From Nocardioides lianchengensis (GTDB taxonomy: Bacteria > Actinomycetota > Actinomycetes > Propionibacteriales > Nocardioidaceae), in assembly GCF_900101465.1 (NCBI RefSeq), contig NZ_FMZM01000006.1:29988-93304 (forward strand): a DNA stretch of 63,317 bases. The letters run 5' to 3'. Shown here in pieces: positions 31,387 to 39,284 of the stretch. The translations under genes and the position numbers were made by a program. Every line of letters starts with the position of its first letter. Position 1 is the first letter of the stretch. The notes under the pieces were generated by a model. That model worked only from the letters and a program-made list of their open reading frames with translations, did no database searches and was not told where the DNA came from.

Positions 31387-31983
31387 ATGACCGCCGAGGC
31401 CGCGCCCACCCGCCGTACCGAGCTGCTCGCCATCGCCGCGCAGCTCTTCGCCGACAAGGGCTTCAAGAACACCACCGTCCGCGACATCGCGGAGGCGGCG
31501 GGGATCCTGTCGGGCAGCCTCTACCACCACTTCGACTCCAAGGAGTCGATGGTCGACGAGATCCTGTCGACCTTCCAGGAGCAGCTCTTCGCGTCGTACG
31601 ACGCGGTGCTGGCCAGCGACGTCGACGCGCGCACCAAGATCGAGCAGTGCGTCCGACTGTCCTTCGCGGCGATCGACGAGCACCCCCACGAGGTCGCGAT
31701 CTTCCAGAACGAGGCGGCCTACCTGCTGACCTTCGACCGGTTCGGCTACCTCGCCGACCGCAACGCCCAGTCGCGCAACCTCTGGATGACGCTGCTCACC
31801 GAGGGCGTCTCGTCCGGCGCGCTGCGCGGCGACCTCGACGTCACCCTCACCTACCGCTTCATCCGCGACACCGTCTGGGTCGCGGTCCGGTGGTACCGCC
31901 CCGGCGCCGGTCACTCCCACGAGGCCATCGCCGACCAGTACCTCACGATCCTCCTAGACGGGATCGCCACCACCGGTGGTTGA
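31387..31983 (+). CDS. kstR2: TetR-family regulator KstR2
   Basis: 198 aa (KstR2 about 200). Represses C/D-ring genes and is released by HIP-CoA. The HTH reads LFADKGFKNTTVRDIAEAAG, ILSGSLYHHFDSKESMV, very close to KstR2. The ligand part has AIFQNEAAYLLTFDRFGYL and FIRDTVWVAVRWYRPG. It sits with ipdF and fadA6 as in mycobacteria. Its last codons, ACC-GGT-GGT-TGA, fall in an interspersed repeat. The nearest operator is at 29359-29376, so it probably represses itself. Confidence 0.9.
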   Translation: MTAEAAPTRRTELLAIAAQLFADKGFKNTTVRDIAEAAGILSGSLYHHFDSKESMVDEILSTFQEQLFASYDAVLASDVDARTKIEQCVRLSFAAIDEHPHEVAIFQNEAAYLLTFDRFGYLADRNAQSRNLWMTLLTEGVSSGALRGDLDVTLTYRFIRDTVWVAVRWYRPGAGHSHEAIADQYLTILLDGIATTGG

Positions 31984-32010
31984 GCAGGGACGAAGTCCCG
32001 AGTCGAAGCC
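31969..32010. repeat. Interspersed repeat spanning the kstR2 stop
   Basis: CCACCGGTGGTTGAGCAGGG, then the stem GGGAC-GAA-GTCCC, then CGAGTCGAAGCC. The TGA inside GGTGGTTGAG is the kstR2 stop codon. Confidence 0.8.
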
Positions 32011-32032
32011 CCCGCAGCCGAGAGGAAACCCC

Positions 32033-33181
32033 ATGCCCGAGGCCTACATCGTCGACGCGGTCCGCACCCCGGTCGGGAAGCGCGGCGGAGCGCTGGCGGG
32101 AGTCCACTCCGCCGACCTCGCCGCCCACACGCTCTCGGCGCTGATGAGTCGCACCGGTGTCGACCCGGGTGCCGTCGACGACGTGATCCTGGGCTGCTGC
32201 GACACCATCGGCTCGCAGGCCGGTGACGTCGCCCGTACGGCTTGGCTGGTGGCCGGGCTGCCCGACCACGTGCCCGGCGTGACCATCGACCGCCAGTGCG
32301 GCTCCTCGCAGCAGGCTGTGCACTTCGCCGCCCAGGGCGTGCTGTCCGGCACCCAGGACCTGGTCGTCGCGGGCGGCGTGCAGAACATGAGCGCCATCCC
32401 GATCTCCGCGGCGATGCTGGTCGGCCAGCAGTACGGCTTCACGACTCCCTTCGCCGAGTCGCCCGGCTGGGTCGAACGGTACGGCGACGTCGAGGTCTCG
32501 CAGTTCAACTCCGCCGAGATGATCGCGGAGAAGTGGGACATCTCGCGCGACGACATGGAGGCCTACGCCCTCGCCTCCCACGAGCGGGCCCGCACCGCGA
32601 TCGCCGAGGGTCGGTTCGAGAACGAGATCGCGCCGGTAGGCGACTTCGACACCGACCAGTGCCCGCGCGAGACGTCGCTGGAGAAGATGGCCGGCCTCGA
32701 GCCCTTGGCCCCCGGCGGCCGGATCACCGCGGCCGTCGCGTCCCAGATCTGCGACGCCTCGAGCGCGATGCTGATCGCCTCGCAGGCGGCGGTCGAGACC
32801 CACGGGCTGACCCCCCGGGCGCGGATCCACCACCTCTCGGTCCGCGGCGACGACCCGGTCTGGATGCTCACCGGCCCGATCCGCGCCACCCGCCACGCGC
32901 TCGAGAAGACCGGGCTCACCGTCGACGACATCGACCTCTTCGAGTGCAACGAGGCGTTCGCGTCCGTCGTGCTCGCGTGGATGAAGGAGCTCGACGTCCC
33001 GCACCAGAAGGTCAACGTCAACGGCGGCGGCATCGCCCTGGGCCACCCCATCGGCGCCACGGGCACCCGCCTGATGACCACTCTGCTCAACGAGCTCGAG
33101 CGCACCGGCGGCCGCTACGGCCTGCAGACCATGTGCGAGGGCGGCGGCCAGGCCAACGTGACGATCATCGAACGCCTCTGA
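32033..33181 (+). CDS. fadA6: Thiolase FadA6
   Basis: 382 aa (FadA6 about 386). Thiolase of the lower steroid pathway that cleaves a ring-opened C/D-ring CoA ester. Nucleophile Cys89 in TIDRQCGSSQQAVHF; the other active-site parts are [27 protein letters not shown] (His) and QTMCEGGGQANVTI (Cys). GAGAGGAA lies before the ATG. It follows kstR2 by 49 bp containing a repeat and ends just before a 20-bp-stem hairpin. Confidence 0.92.
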   Translation: MPEAYIVDAVRTPVGKRGGALAGVHSADLAAHTLSALMSRTGVDPGAVDDVILGCCDTIGSQAGDVARTAWLVAGLPDHVPGVTIDRQCGSSQQAVHFAAQGVLSGTQDLVVAGGVQNMSAIPISAAMLVGQQYGFTTPFAESPGWVERYGDVEVSQFNSAEMIAEKWDISRDDMEAYALASHERARTAIAEGRFENEIAPVGDFDTDQCPRETSLEKMAGLEPLAPGGRITAAVASQICDASSAMLIASQAAVETHGLTPRARIHHLSVRGDDPVWMLTGPIRATRHALEKTGLTVDDIDLFECNEAFASVVLAWMKELDVPHQKVNVNGGGIALGHPIGATGTRLMTTLLNELERTGGRYGLQTMCEGGGQANVTIIERL

Positions 33182-33194
33182 CTGGCCCCCACCG

Positions 33195-33245
33195 CCGAGT
33201 CAGCACCAGTAGTGCTGACTCGGCCCACTACTGGTGCTGACTCGG
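33195..33245. terminator. 20-bp perfect inverted repeat between converging genes
   Basis: Arm 33195-33214 (CCGAGTCAGCACCAGTAGTG) pairs perfectly with 33226-33245 around an 11-base loop. It lies 13 bp after fadA6 and 2 bp after the converging SDR stop, so it can end transcription from both sides. No T-run. Confidence 0.7.
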
Positions 33246-33247
33246 CG

Positions 33248-33962
33248 TCAGTGGTGGCAGATGAGGCCGCCGTCGACGACGATCTCGGTGCCGGTCACGA
33301 AGGACGCGGCGGGCGACATCAGGAAGGCGACGACGGCGGCGACCTCCTCCGGGCGGCCCATGCGGCCCAGGGGAGCGGCCTGCTCGAAGCCGGTGCGGAC
33401 CTCGTCGATCGCCATCGCGTCGGCGATCATGGGGGTGACGATGAAGCCGGGGCAGACGGCGTTGACGCGGATGCCGTCAGCCCCCAGCTGGGCGGCCATC
33501 GAGCGGGTCAGGCCGAGCAGGCCGGCCTTGGAGGCGCAGTACGCCGGGATCCACGGGCTGGCCGCGATGCCCTCGATGGAGGAGATGCCGACGACCGCGG
33601 CGTCCTCCGCGGCTCGGAGATGGGGCAGCAGCTCCTGGACCAGCAGGGCGTGGGCGCGCAGGTTGACGTCGACGACCGCGTCCCACGAGTCGGCGGTGTA
33701 CGCGCCGACCGGCTCCACGGCCACCCGACCGGCGGCGTGCACCAGCCCGTCGACCGTCCAGGTCAGCGGCGGCCGCGGCGACCGGCTCGCTGAGCGGTCC
33801 GGCCACGTCGACGACCGCGCCGGGCATCCCGAGGCCCGAGGCCACCTCGAGCACCGACGGGGCGAGGTCCCAGAGGGCGACCCGGCGACCCGCGGCCACC
33901 AGCGCCTCCGCGCTGGCCCGCCCGATGCCGGAGGCCGCCCCGGTGACGACGACCCCGCTCAC
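33248..33962 (-). pseudogene. SDR-family dehydrogenase split by a frameshift
   Basis: The N-terminal half (from GTG at 33962: SGVVVTGAASGIGRASAEAL, VALWDLAPSVLEVASGLGMP) and the C-terminal half (VDGLVHAAGRVAVEPVGAYT ... GISSIEGIAASPWIPAYCAS, KAGLLGLTRSMAAQLG) lie in different frames. They join near 33759-33785 in a GC-rich GCC/GCG stretch. The whole is 715 bp, one base more than a 237-aa SDR needs. All SDR motifs (TGAASGIG, Ser, YCASK) are intact once the frame is corrected, so this may be a recent mutation or a sequencing error. Start overlaps the alcohol dehydrogenase stop (GTGA). Confidence 0.75.
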
Positions 33963-34981
33963 GGCCGCATCAGCACCTTGACGCAGTCGGCGGTGCGGGC
34001 GGCCACCGCGGCGTATGCCGACGCCGCGTCGGCGAGCGCGAACTCGTGGGTGAAGATCCCGGTCGTGTCGATCCGGCCGCTCCCGATGAGTGGGACCAGC
34101 GAGGCCCAGGTGCCCTGGATCGGCGCGGTGGTCATCCGCAGGGTGACGCTGCGGAAGAGCGCCCCCAGGATCGGCAGCGGGTACGGCGCGAGGTCGTGCA
34201 CGCCGATCACGGACACCGTGCCGCCGGGCCGTACGGCGTTGAACGCATCGTCCAGCGTGGCGTCCAGCGCGACGGCGTCGATGACCGCCTCGGCCCCGCG
34301 GCCGCCGGTCGCCTCCAGGACGGCCTCGACCGTCGGTCCCTCGATCGCGATCGCGCCGGCCTCGACCGCGCGGGCCCGCCGCCCAGCCACCGGGTCCGCG
34401 ACCAGCACCTGCCCCGCGCCGAGCGCGTACGCCGCTCGCACCGCGCACTGACCGACCGCGCCGAGGCCGAGCACCACCACCGTGGCCCCCGGCGCGAAGT
34501 CGGCCCGCTGCGCCCCGGCCCAGCCGGTCGCCAGGTTGTCGGTCAGCAGCAGCGCGGCCTCGTCGTCCATCCCGTCGGGGATCGCGAGCAGCTGGAAGTC
34601 GGCCGCCGGCACCGCCAGCAGGTCGCTCTGGGCCCCGCCCAGCTCGCCGGCGCCGAACACCTTGCCGCCGTGCACGCAGGTGACGGAGTCGCCGAGCGCG
34701 CAGCGGTCGCAGGCGCCGCAGCCGGCGACCGACGCGACCAGGACCCGGTCGCCGACGGCGAAGCGTCGTACGTCGGGGCCGGCCTCGACGACCGTGCCGA
34801 TCGCCTCGTGGCCGACGGCCACCGGGAAGAGCGGCAGGTCGCCGTCGTAGAAGTGCAGGTCGGACCCGCAGATGGACGTCGCCGAGACCTGGACGACGGC
34901 GCCGTCCGGGCCGGGCAGGGTGGGGTCGGGGCGGTCCTCGACGGCGACGACCCCGGGGGCCTCGATCACGACGGTGCGCAT
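33959..34981 (-). CDS. Zinc-dependent alcohol dehydrogenase (MDR family)
   Basis: 340 aa. Catalytic zinc ligands are expected at Cys in SATSICGSDLHFYDGD, His-Glu in AVGHEAIGTV and a later Asp/Glu. The structural zinc loop is AGCGACDRCALGDSVTC. The NAD(P) fold has VVVLGLGAVGQCAVRAAYAL. ATG at 34981 begins RTVVIEAPG; codons further up would cross the operator-like repeat. It diverges from the flavin monooxygenase gene with 38 bp between. With the monooxygenase and the esterase it would convert a secondary alcohol to ketone, then ester or lactone, then acid and alcohol. Confidence 0.87.
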   Translation of the reverse strand: MRTVVIEAPGVVAVEDRPDPTLPGPDGAVVQVSATSICGSDLHFYDGDLPLFPVAVGHEAIGTVVEAGPDVRRFAVGDRVLVASVAGCGACDRCALGDSVTCVHGGKVFGAGELGGAQSDLLAVPAADFQLLAIPDGMDDEAALLLTDNLATGWAGAQRADFAPGATVVVLGLGAVGQCAVRAAYALGAGQVLVADPVAGRRARAVEAGAIAIEGPTVEAVLEATGGRGAEAVIDAVALDATLDDAFNAVRPGGTVSVIGVHDLAPYPLPILGALFRSVTLRMTTAPIQGTWASLVPLIGSGRIDTTGIFTHEFALADAASAYAAVAARTADCVKVLMRP

Positions 34982-34991
34982 GGTCGCGACG

Positions 34992-35017
34992 GTAGACAGA
35001 GTTTGCGATCTGTGCAC
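34992..35017. promoter_or_regulatory. Candidate TetR operator in the divergent promoter
   Basis: GTAGACAGA (34992-35000) and TCTGTGCAC (35009-35017) are inverted half-sites (7 of 9 pairs) around 8 bases. They fill the 38-bp gap between the alcohol dehydrogenase and monooxygenase starts. The TetR gene at 36972 is the likely partner. Confidence 0.45.
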
Positions 35018-35019
35018 CA

Positions 35020-36975
35020 ATGCGTCCCATGCAGAGGAACCACGGCCGGAACCCGCACGCCGGTGCCCCGTTCACCGCCGACGAGATGGACGACGCGGCC
35101 ATCGCCCGGGCGCTCGAGGACGTCTCCGTGCCGACCCTGCTGCTCTCCTGCGTCCACATGACCGACGACCCCGCGGTCGTCGAGGAGATCCTCAGCGGAC
35201 CGCTGCGCCCGCAGGGGCTCTTCCTCAACGAGGTCCAGGGCTTCATGTCGCCCGAGGACCAGGCCGCCGCCCGCGCGTTCGCCGCCGGCATCGTCCGGGA
35301 CTGGCGGGACCGCGGCTGCCCCGAGCCCGAGCCGGTGGGCCCGGTGCTGCTGAAGCGGATGATGGACTGGATCACCTGCGAGGACGTCGGGGCGGAGTAC
35401 GTCCCGATGCTGCTGGAGGAGATGGAGCTCGACGGCACCGACGCCCGGGCGGCGGCCCGGCCGCTCGACCCGGCCACCGCGGCCGCGCTGCCGGTCGTGG
35501 TGATCGGCTGCGGGATGTCCGGCCTGCTGGCCGCGATCCGCCTGCAGGAGGCGGGCTTCCCTTACACGGTGGTCGAGAAGAACGACGGCGTCGGCGGCAC
35601 CTGGTGGGAGAACACCTACCCGGGAGCGCGGGTCGACGTCGGCAACCACTTCTACTGCTACTCGTTCGAGGGCTCGGACCACTGGACCGAGTACTTCGCG
35701 CGCCAGCCCGAGCTGCAGGCCTACTTCCAGCGCGTCCTGGAGAAGTACGACGTGGGCCGCCACGTCCGCTGGGGCACGGAGGTGACCGGCGCGACCTGGG
35801 ACGACGCGAGCGGGACCTGGGCGGTGCACCTCGGCACGGGGGAGACGCTCACCGCGCGAGCCGTGATCTCGGCCGTGGGCATGCTCAGCCGGCCGGCGCT
35901 GCCCGCCGTACCCGGCGAGTTCGAGGGGCCCTCGTTCCACACCGCGCGCTGGGACCACGAGGTCGACCTGGCCGGGAAGGACGTGGTGATGGTCGGCGCC
36001 GGCGCGACCGGCTTCCAGGTGGCGCCCGCGATCGCCGACGAGGTCGGCAGCCTGACGGTGATCCAGCGCAGCGCGCAGTGGATGTTCCCGAACCCGAACT
36101 ACCACGGCGAGGTCGGTCCGGGGGTGCGCTGGGCGCTGCGGCACCTGCCGTTCTACGCGCGGTGGTACCGCTTCCTGATCTTCTACCCCGGCTGCGACAC
36201 CGGGCTGGTCGCGGCCAAGGTCGACCCGGCGTGGGCGCCGCAGGAGACGTCGGTCAGCGAGGCCAACGACCTGGCCCGGATGATGTTCGCCGACTGGATC
36301 ACCAGCCAGGTCCCGGACGACCCGGAGCTGCTGGCCAAGGTGCTGCCCGACTACCCGCCCACCGGCAAGCGCACCCTGCAGGACAACGGCAGCTGGCTGC
36401 GCACGCTGCAGCGCGAGCACGTCGAGCTGGTCCGCGCCGGCGTCGAGCGGCTCGAGCCCGGCGGCGTGGTCGACAGCGACGGGACCTTCCACCGCGCCGA
36501 CGTCCTGGTCTGGGCGACCGGCTTCCGGGCCAACGAGTTCCTCCTGCCGCTGCGGATCACCGGCCGCGACGGCGTCGACCTGCGCGAGCACTGGGGCACC
36601 CGCCCGCGCGCCTACCTCGGCATGACCGTGCCCGGCTTCCCCAACTTCTTCTGCCTCTACGGCCCCGGCACCAACCTGGCCAGCGGCGGCAGCCTGATCA
36701 TCAACTCCGAGATGGAGGTCCGCTACGTCGTGCAGTGCCTGACCGCGCTCGCCGACGGTGCGCTCACCGCGCTCGAGCCCCGCCAGGAGAAGTACGACGA
36801 GTGGTACGAGCGCTGCCAGGCCGAGCTCCGCCAGACCGTCTGGGCGTCGCCTCACATCGAGCACAACTACTACACGAACGACGCCGGAGAGGTACACGTG
36901 CTGAGCCCCTGGCGGATCGTCGACTTCTGGGCCTGGACCCGCACCGTCGACCTGGCCGACTTCGAGGTCCGGTGA
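35020..36975 (+). CDS. Baeyer-Villiger-type flavin monooxygenase
   Basis: 651 aa. First FAD site VVVIGCGMSGLLAAIRLQEA, then the group marker GGTWWENTYPGARVD, the Baeyer-Villiger fingerprint FEGPSFHTARWD (FxGxxxHxxxW[PD]), the NADPH site VVMVGAGATGFQVAPA, and the ATGF motif VLVWATGFRANEF. About 140 N-terminal residues before the first FAD site are extra (APFTADEMDDAAIARALEDV) and occur in a subset of large actinobacterial enzymes acting on bulky ketones. Start could be 35020 or 35029. Substrate unknown; a cyclic or steroid ketone is plausible. Confidence 0.88.
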   Translation: MRPMQRNHGRNPHAGAPFTADEMDDAAIARALEDVSVPTLLLSCVHMTDDPAVVEEILSGPLRPQGLFLNEVQGFMSPEDQAAARAFAAGIVRDWRDRGCPEPEPVGPVLLKRMMDWITCEDVGAEYVPMLLEEMELDGTDARAAARPLDPATAAALPVVVIGCGMSGLLAAIRLQEAGFPYTVVEKNDGVGGTWWENTYPGARVDVGNHFYCYSFEGSDHWTEYFARQPELQAYFQRVLEKYDVGRHVRWGTEVTGATWDDASGTWAVHLGTGETLTARAVISAVGMLSRPALPAVPGEFEGPSFHTARWDHEVDLAGKDVVMVGAGATGFQVAPAIADEVGSLTVIQRSAQWMFPNPNYHGEVGPGVRWALRHLPFYARWYRFLIFYPGCDTGLVAAKVDPAWAPQETSVSEANDLARMMFADWITSQVPDDPELLAKVLPDYPPTGKRTLQDNGSWLRTLQREHVELVRAGVERLEPGGVVDSDGTFHRADVLVWATGFRANEFLLPLRITGRDGVDLREHWGTRPRAYLGMTVPGFPNFFCLYGPGTNLASGGSLIINSEMEVRYVVQCLTALADGALTALEPRQEKYDEWYERCQAELRQTVWASPHIEHNYYTNDAGEVHVLSPWRIVDFWAWTRTVDLADFEVR

Positions 36976-37547
36976 ACGCTGCGACGAGCACCCGCGAGCG
37001 CCTGCTCGACGCCGCGGAGGCGTGCCTGCGCCGCGACGGCATCCGTCGTACGACGGTCGCGGGCGTGGCCGAGGAGGCCGGGGTGTCGCGGGCCGGGCTC
37101 TACAAGCACTTCCCCGACAAGGCGACCCTGCTCTCGGCGGCGCTGATCCGTCGCGACCAGGCCTTCTGGGCCGAGGCGCACGAGCGGGTGGGCCGGGCCG
37201 CGGGGATGGCCGCGAAGGTGGCCGAGGCGGTGGTGATGTCGCGCAGCTCGCCGCTCGGACCGCTGGCCCTGGAGCTGCAGGAGGCCGAGCCCCAGGCCTT
37301 CGCGTCGGTGATGGGCACCTTCGCCGACGACATCGTCCCGGGACTCGCCGGCTTCTGGGAGCACCACCTGGCCCGGGCCCAGGAGGCCGGCGAGGTCCGC
37401 GCCGACCTCGACCTGACCGGCGCCGCCGAGTGGATCCTGCGGATCGTCATCTCGCTGGTCCAGGTGCCGGGCCTCGCCGTCGACGTCGCCGACCGCGTGT
37501 CGGTCCGCGCCTACCTGCAGACCTACCTCGTCCCCGCCCTGACCTGA
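36972..37547 (+). CDS. TetR-family regulator
   Basis: 191 aa. The HTH is RERLLDAAEACLRRDGIRRT, TVAGVAEEAGVSRAGLYKHF, PDKATLL; the ligand domain has no recognised signature. GTG start overlaps the monooxygenase stop as GTGA, so it is translated with that gene. It probably controls the divergent monooxygenase and dehydrogenase genes through the inverted half-sites at 34992-35017. Confidence 0.87.
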   Translation: MNAATSTRERLLDAAEACLRRDGIRRTTVAGVAEEAGVSRAGLYKHFPDKATLLSAALIRRDQAFWAEAHERVGRAAGMAAKVAEAVVMSRSSPLGPLALELQEAEPQAFASVMGTFADDIVPGLAGFWEHHLARAQEAGEVRADLDLTGAAEWILRIVISLVQVPGLAVDVADRVSVRAYLQTYLVPALT

Positions 37548-37555
37548 GGATCGCC

Positions 37556-38479
37556 ATGGACACCACGCCGTACCCCACCCTGGACGCCGAGCTCCGGCCG
37601 ATCGTCGAGCTGCTGCCCGACCTGTCGGACTCGCTCACCGACGTCGCGGGCGCGCGGGCGCTGCTCGCGGGCTTCGTGCCGGAGGGTCCGGTGCCGGGCG
37701 AGGAGCTGGTCGAGACGACCGAGGAGCCGATCGGCGCCGACGCGCGAGTCCGGTTCTACCGCCCGCGGGGCGCGACCGGTCAGCTGGCGGGCCTGCTCTA
37801 CGTCCACGGCGGCGGCTTCTGCCTCGGCGACATCGAGCTCGAGCACGGGCTCGCGGTCGAGCTGTGCCACACCCTGGGCGCGGTGGTGGCGAGCGTCGAC
37901 TACCGGCTGGCGCCGGAGCACCCCTACCCCGCGGGCCTCGACGACTGCTACGCCGCGCTCGAGATGCTCGCCGGCCGCGCCGACGTGGACCCCGCCCGGG
38001 TCGCCGTGCACGGCCAGAGCGCGGGCGGGGGACTGGCGGCCGCCGTCGCCCTCCTGTCCCGCGACCGGGGCGGGCCGGCGCTCTGCTTCCAGGCGCTCGG
38101 GATCCCCGAGCTCGACGACCGGCTCGACACCCCGTCGATGCGGGCCTTCGAGACGACCCCGATGTGGAGCCGCCGGCAGGCCGAGCTCTCCTGGCGCTAC
38201 TACCTCGGGGGCCGGGACGCCGACGCGTACGCCGCTCCCGCGCGGGCCGAGGACCTCGCCGGGCTGCCGCCGGCGTACGTCGTCACCTGCGAGCTCGACC
38301 CGTTGCGCGACGAGGGCCTGACCTACGCGATGCGGCTGCTCGCGGCCGGGGTCTCGGTGGAGCTGCACTCGTTCCCGGGGACGGTGCACGGCTCGCAGCT
38401 GGTGCGCGACGCGGCCGTCGTCAAGCGGATGGACGCCGAGCTGGTGGACGCGCTCCGGCGGGCGGTGGCTCAGGCGTAG
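37556..38479 (+). CDS. HSL-family esterase (alpha/beta-hydrolase fold 3)
   Basis: 307 aa. Oxyanion motif YVHGGGFCLGDIELEHGLAV, nucleophile Ser in VHGQSAGGGLAAAVA, the YRLAPEHPYPAGLDDCYAAL stretch, acid in CELDPLRDEGLTYAMRL and base His in PGTVHGSQ. Hormone-sensitive-lipase-like enzymes cleave small or bulky esters and lactones, which fits hydrolysis of the product of the monooxygenase two genes upstream. 8 bp after the TetR gene, same operon. Its end overlaps the converging membrane gene by 10 bp. Confidence 0.88.
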   Translation: MDTTPYPTLDAELRPIVELLPDLSDSLTDVAGARALLAGFVPEGPVPGEELVETTEEPIGADARVRFYRPRGATGQLAGLLYVHGGGFCLGDIELEHGLAVELCHTLGAVVASVDYRLAPEHPYPAGLDDCYAALEMLAGRADVDPARVAVHGQSAGGGLAAAVALLSRDRGGPALCFQALGIPELDDRLDTPSMRAFETTPMWSRRQAELSWRYYLGGRDADAYAAPARAEDLAGLPPAYVVTCELDPLRDEGLTYAMRLLAAGVSVELHSFPGTVHGSQLVRDAAVVKRMDAELVDALRRAVAQA

Positions 38480-38820
38480 CAGATGACCAGGCCGATGACC
38501 GTCGGCACCAGCCCAAGGAGCAGCCAGGCCGAGGGGAGCGGCTTGCGGTGGATGACCAGCGCCACCGCGACCGCGATGATCCCGAACGCGCCCGCGATGA
38601 CGTTGAGCCCGATCCGGGCCGCGTCGTTGGTCTCGTCGACGAAGACGGCCGCGATGACCAGGCCCGCGGAGAGGTGGAAGATCGTGGTCGCGACCAGGAC
38701 CGAGAGCACCCACTTCTGGACGCCCTCGATGGCCTTGCTGCCCGGCGGCGGGGGAGCGGGCTGCGGGTTGGCCGGGTCCATCAGGTGCCGGCGCCGGCGG
38801 GGCGCCTGCTGCTCGGTCAT
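38470..38820 (-). CDS. Hypothetical membrane protein
   Basis: 116 aa. A Pro- and Arg-rich cytoplasmic start (RRRRHLMDPANPQPAPPPPG) is followed by three hydrophobic helices: WVLSVLVATTIFHLSAGLVI, GLNVIAGAFGIIAVAVALVI and AWLLLGLVPTVIGLVICYA. No family recognised. It overlaps the preceding membrane gene on the same strand by 4 bp (ATGA), so the two are co-translated and may form a complex. Confidence 0.65.
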   Translation of the reverse strand: MTEQQAPRRRRHLMDPANPQPAPPPPGSKAIEGVQKWVLSVLVATTIFHLSAGLVIAAVFVDETNDAARIGLNVIAGAFGIIAVAVALVIHRKPLPSAWLLLGLVPTVIGLVICYA

Positions 38821-39257
38821 GTCGCCAGCCTACGGCGGCCGGCGGTCAGGCTGACCAGCAGTGTCACCCAGGCGACCAGGCTGGCCACGGCGGCCACGAC
38901 CGCCAGCAGGAAGCTGAGGTCGTACAGGCTGTCGGAGTAGCCGAAGAGCTGGGTGAGGCCCGAGCGCATGCTGTCGTCGGCGTCGCCGAAGTCGGGCATC
39001 ACGGCCCCGAGGACGAACAGGCCGAACCACAGCGTGAGCTGGGAGAGCGTCTGGAAGACGGTCAGCTCCTTGGGGCTGCCGTCCTGGGTGAAGGCGAGCA
39101 CGGTCGTGACGATCAGCATCACGAGCAGGATCAGGACCACCGGGAACAGGATGAGCATGAACCAGCCGCCCACGCCGAACACCAGCCGACCGATCCAGAC
39201 CCACCCGCAGAGCAGGAGGTTGAGCGGGATCATCAGCCACAGCGTCACTCGGTTCAC
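38817..39257 (-). CDS. Hypothetical membrane protein
   Basis: 146 aa with four hydrophobic segments: LWLMIPLNLLLCGWVWIG, GWFMLILFPVVLILLVMLIV, LTLWFGLFVLGAVMP and LSFLLAVVAAVASLVAWVTL. The loop DFGDADDSMRSGLTQLFGYS is acidic. I do not recognise it. First of a two-gene unit with the small membrane protein at 38470-38820; 27 bp downstream of the PHP-domain gene on the same strand. Confidence 0.65.
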   Translation of the reverse strand: MNRVTLWLMIPLNLLLCGWVWIGRLVFGVGGWFMLILFPVVLILLVMLIVTTVLAFTQDGSPKELTVFQTLSQLTLWFGLFVLGAVMPDFGDADDSMRSGLTQLFGYSDSLYDLSFLLAVVAAVASLVAWVTLLVSLTAGRRRLAT

Positions 39258-39284
39258 GACCGGAGCGTAGGGCCTCGGGAGCCG

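Noticed and set aside
34872..37547. Single 891-codon gene covering the monooxygenase and TetR region
   Set aside because: Only the last 191 codons in that frame encode a protein (TetR); the first part is an out-of-frame shadow of the monooxygenase.
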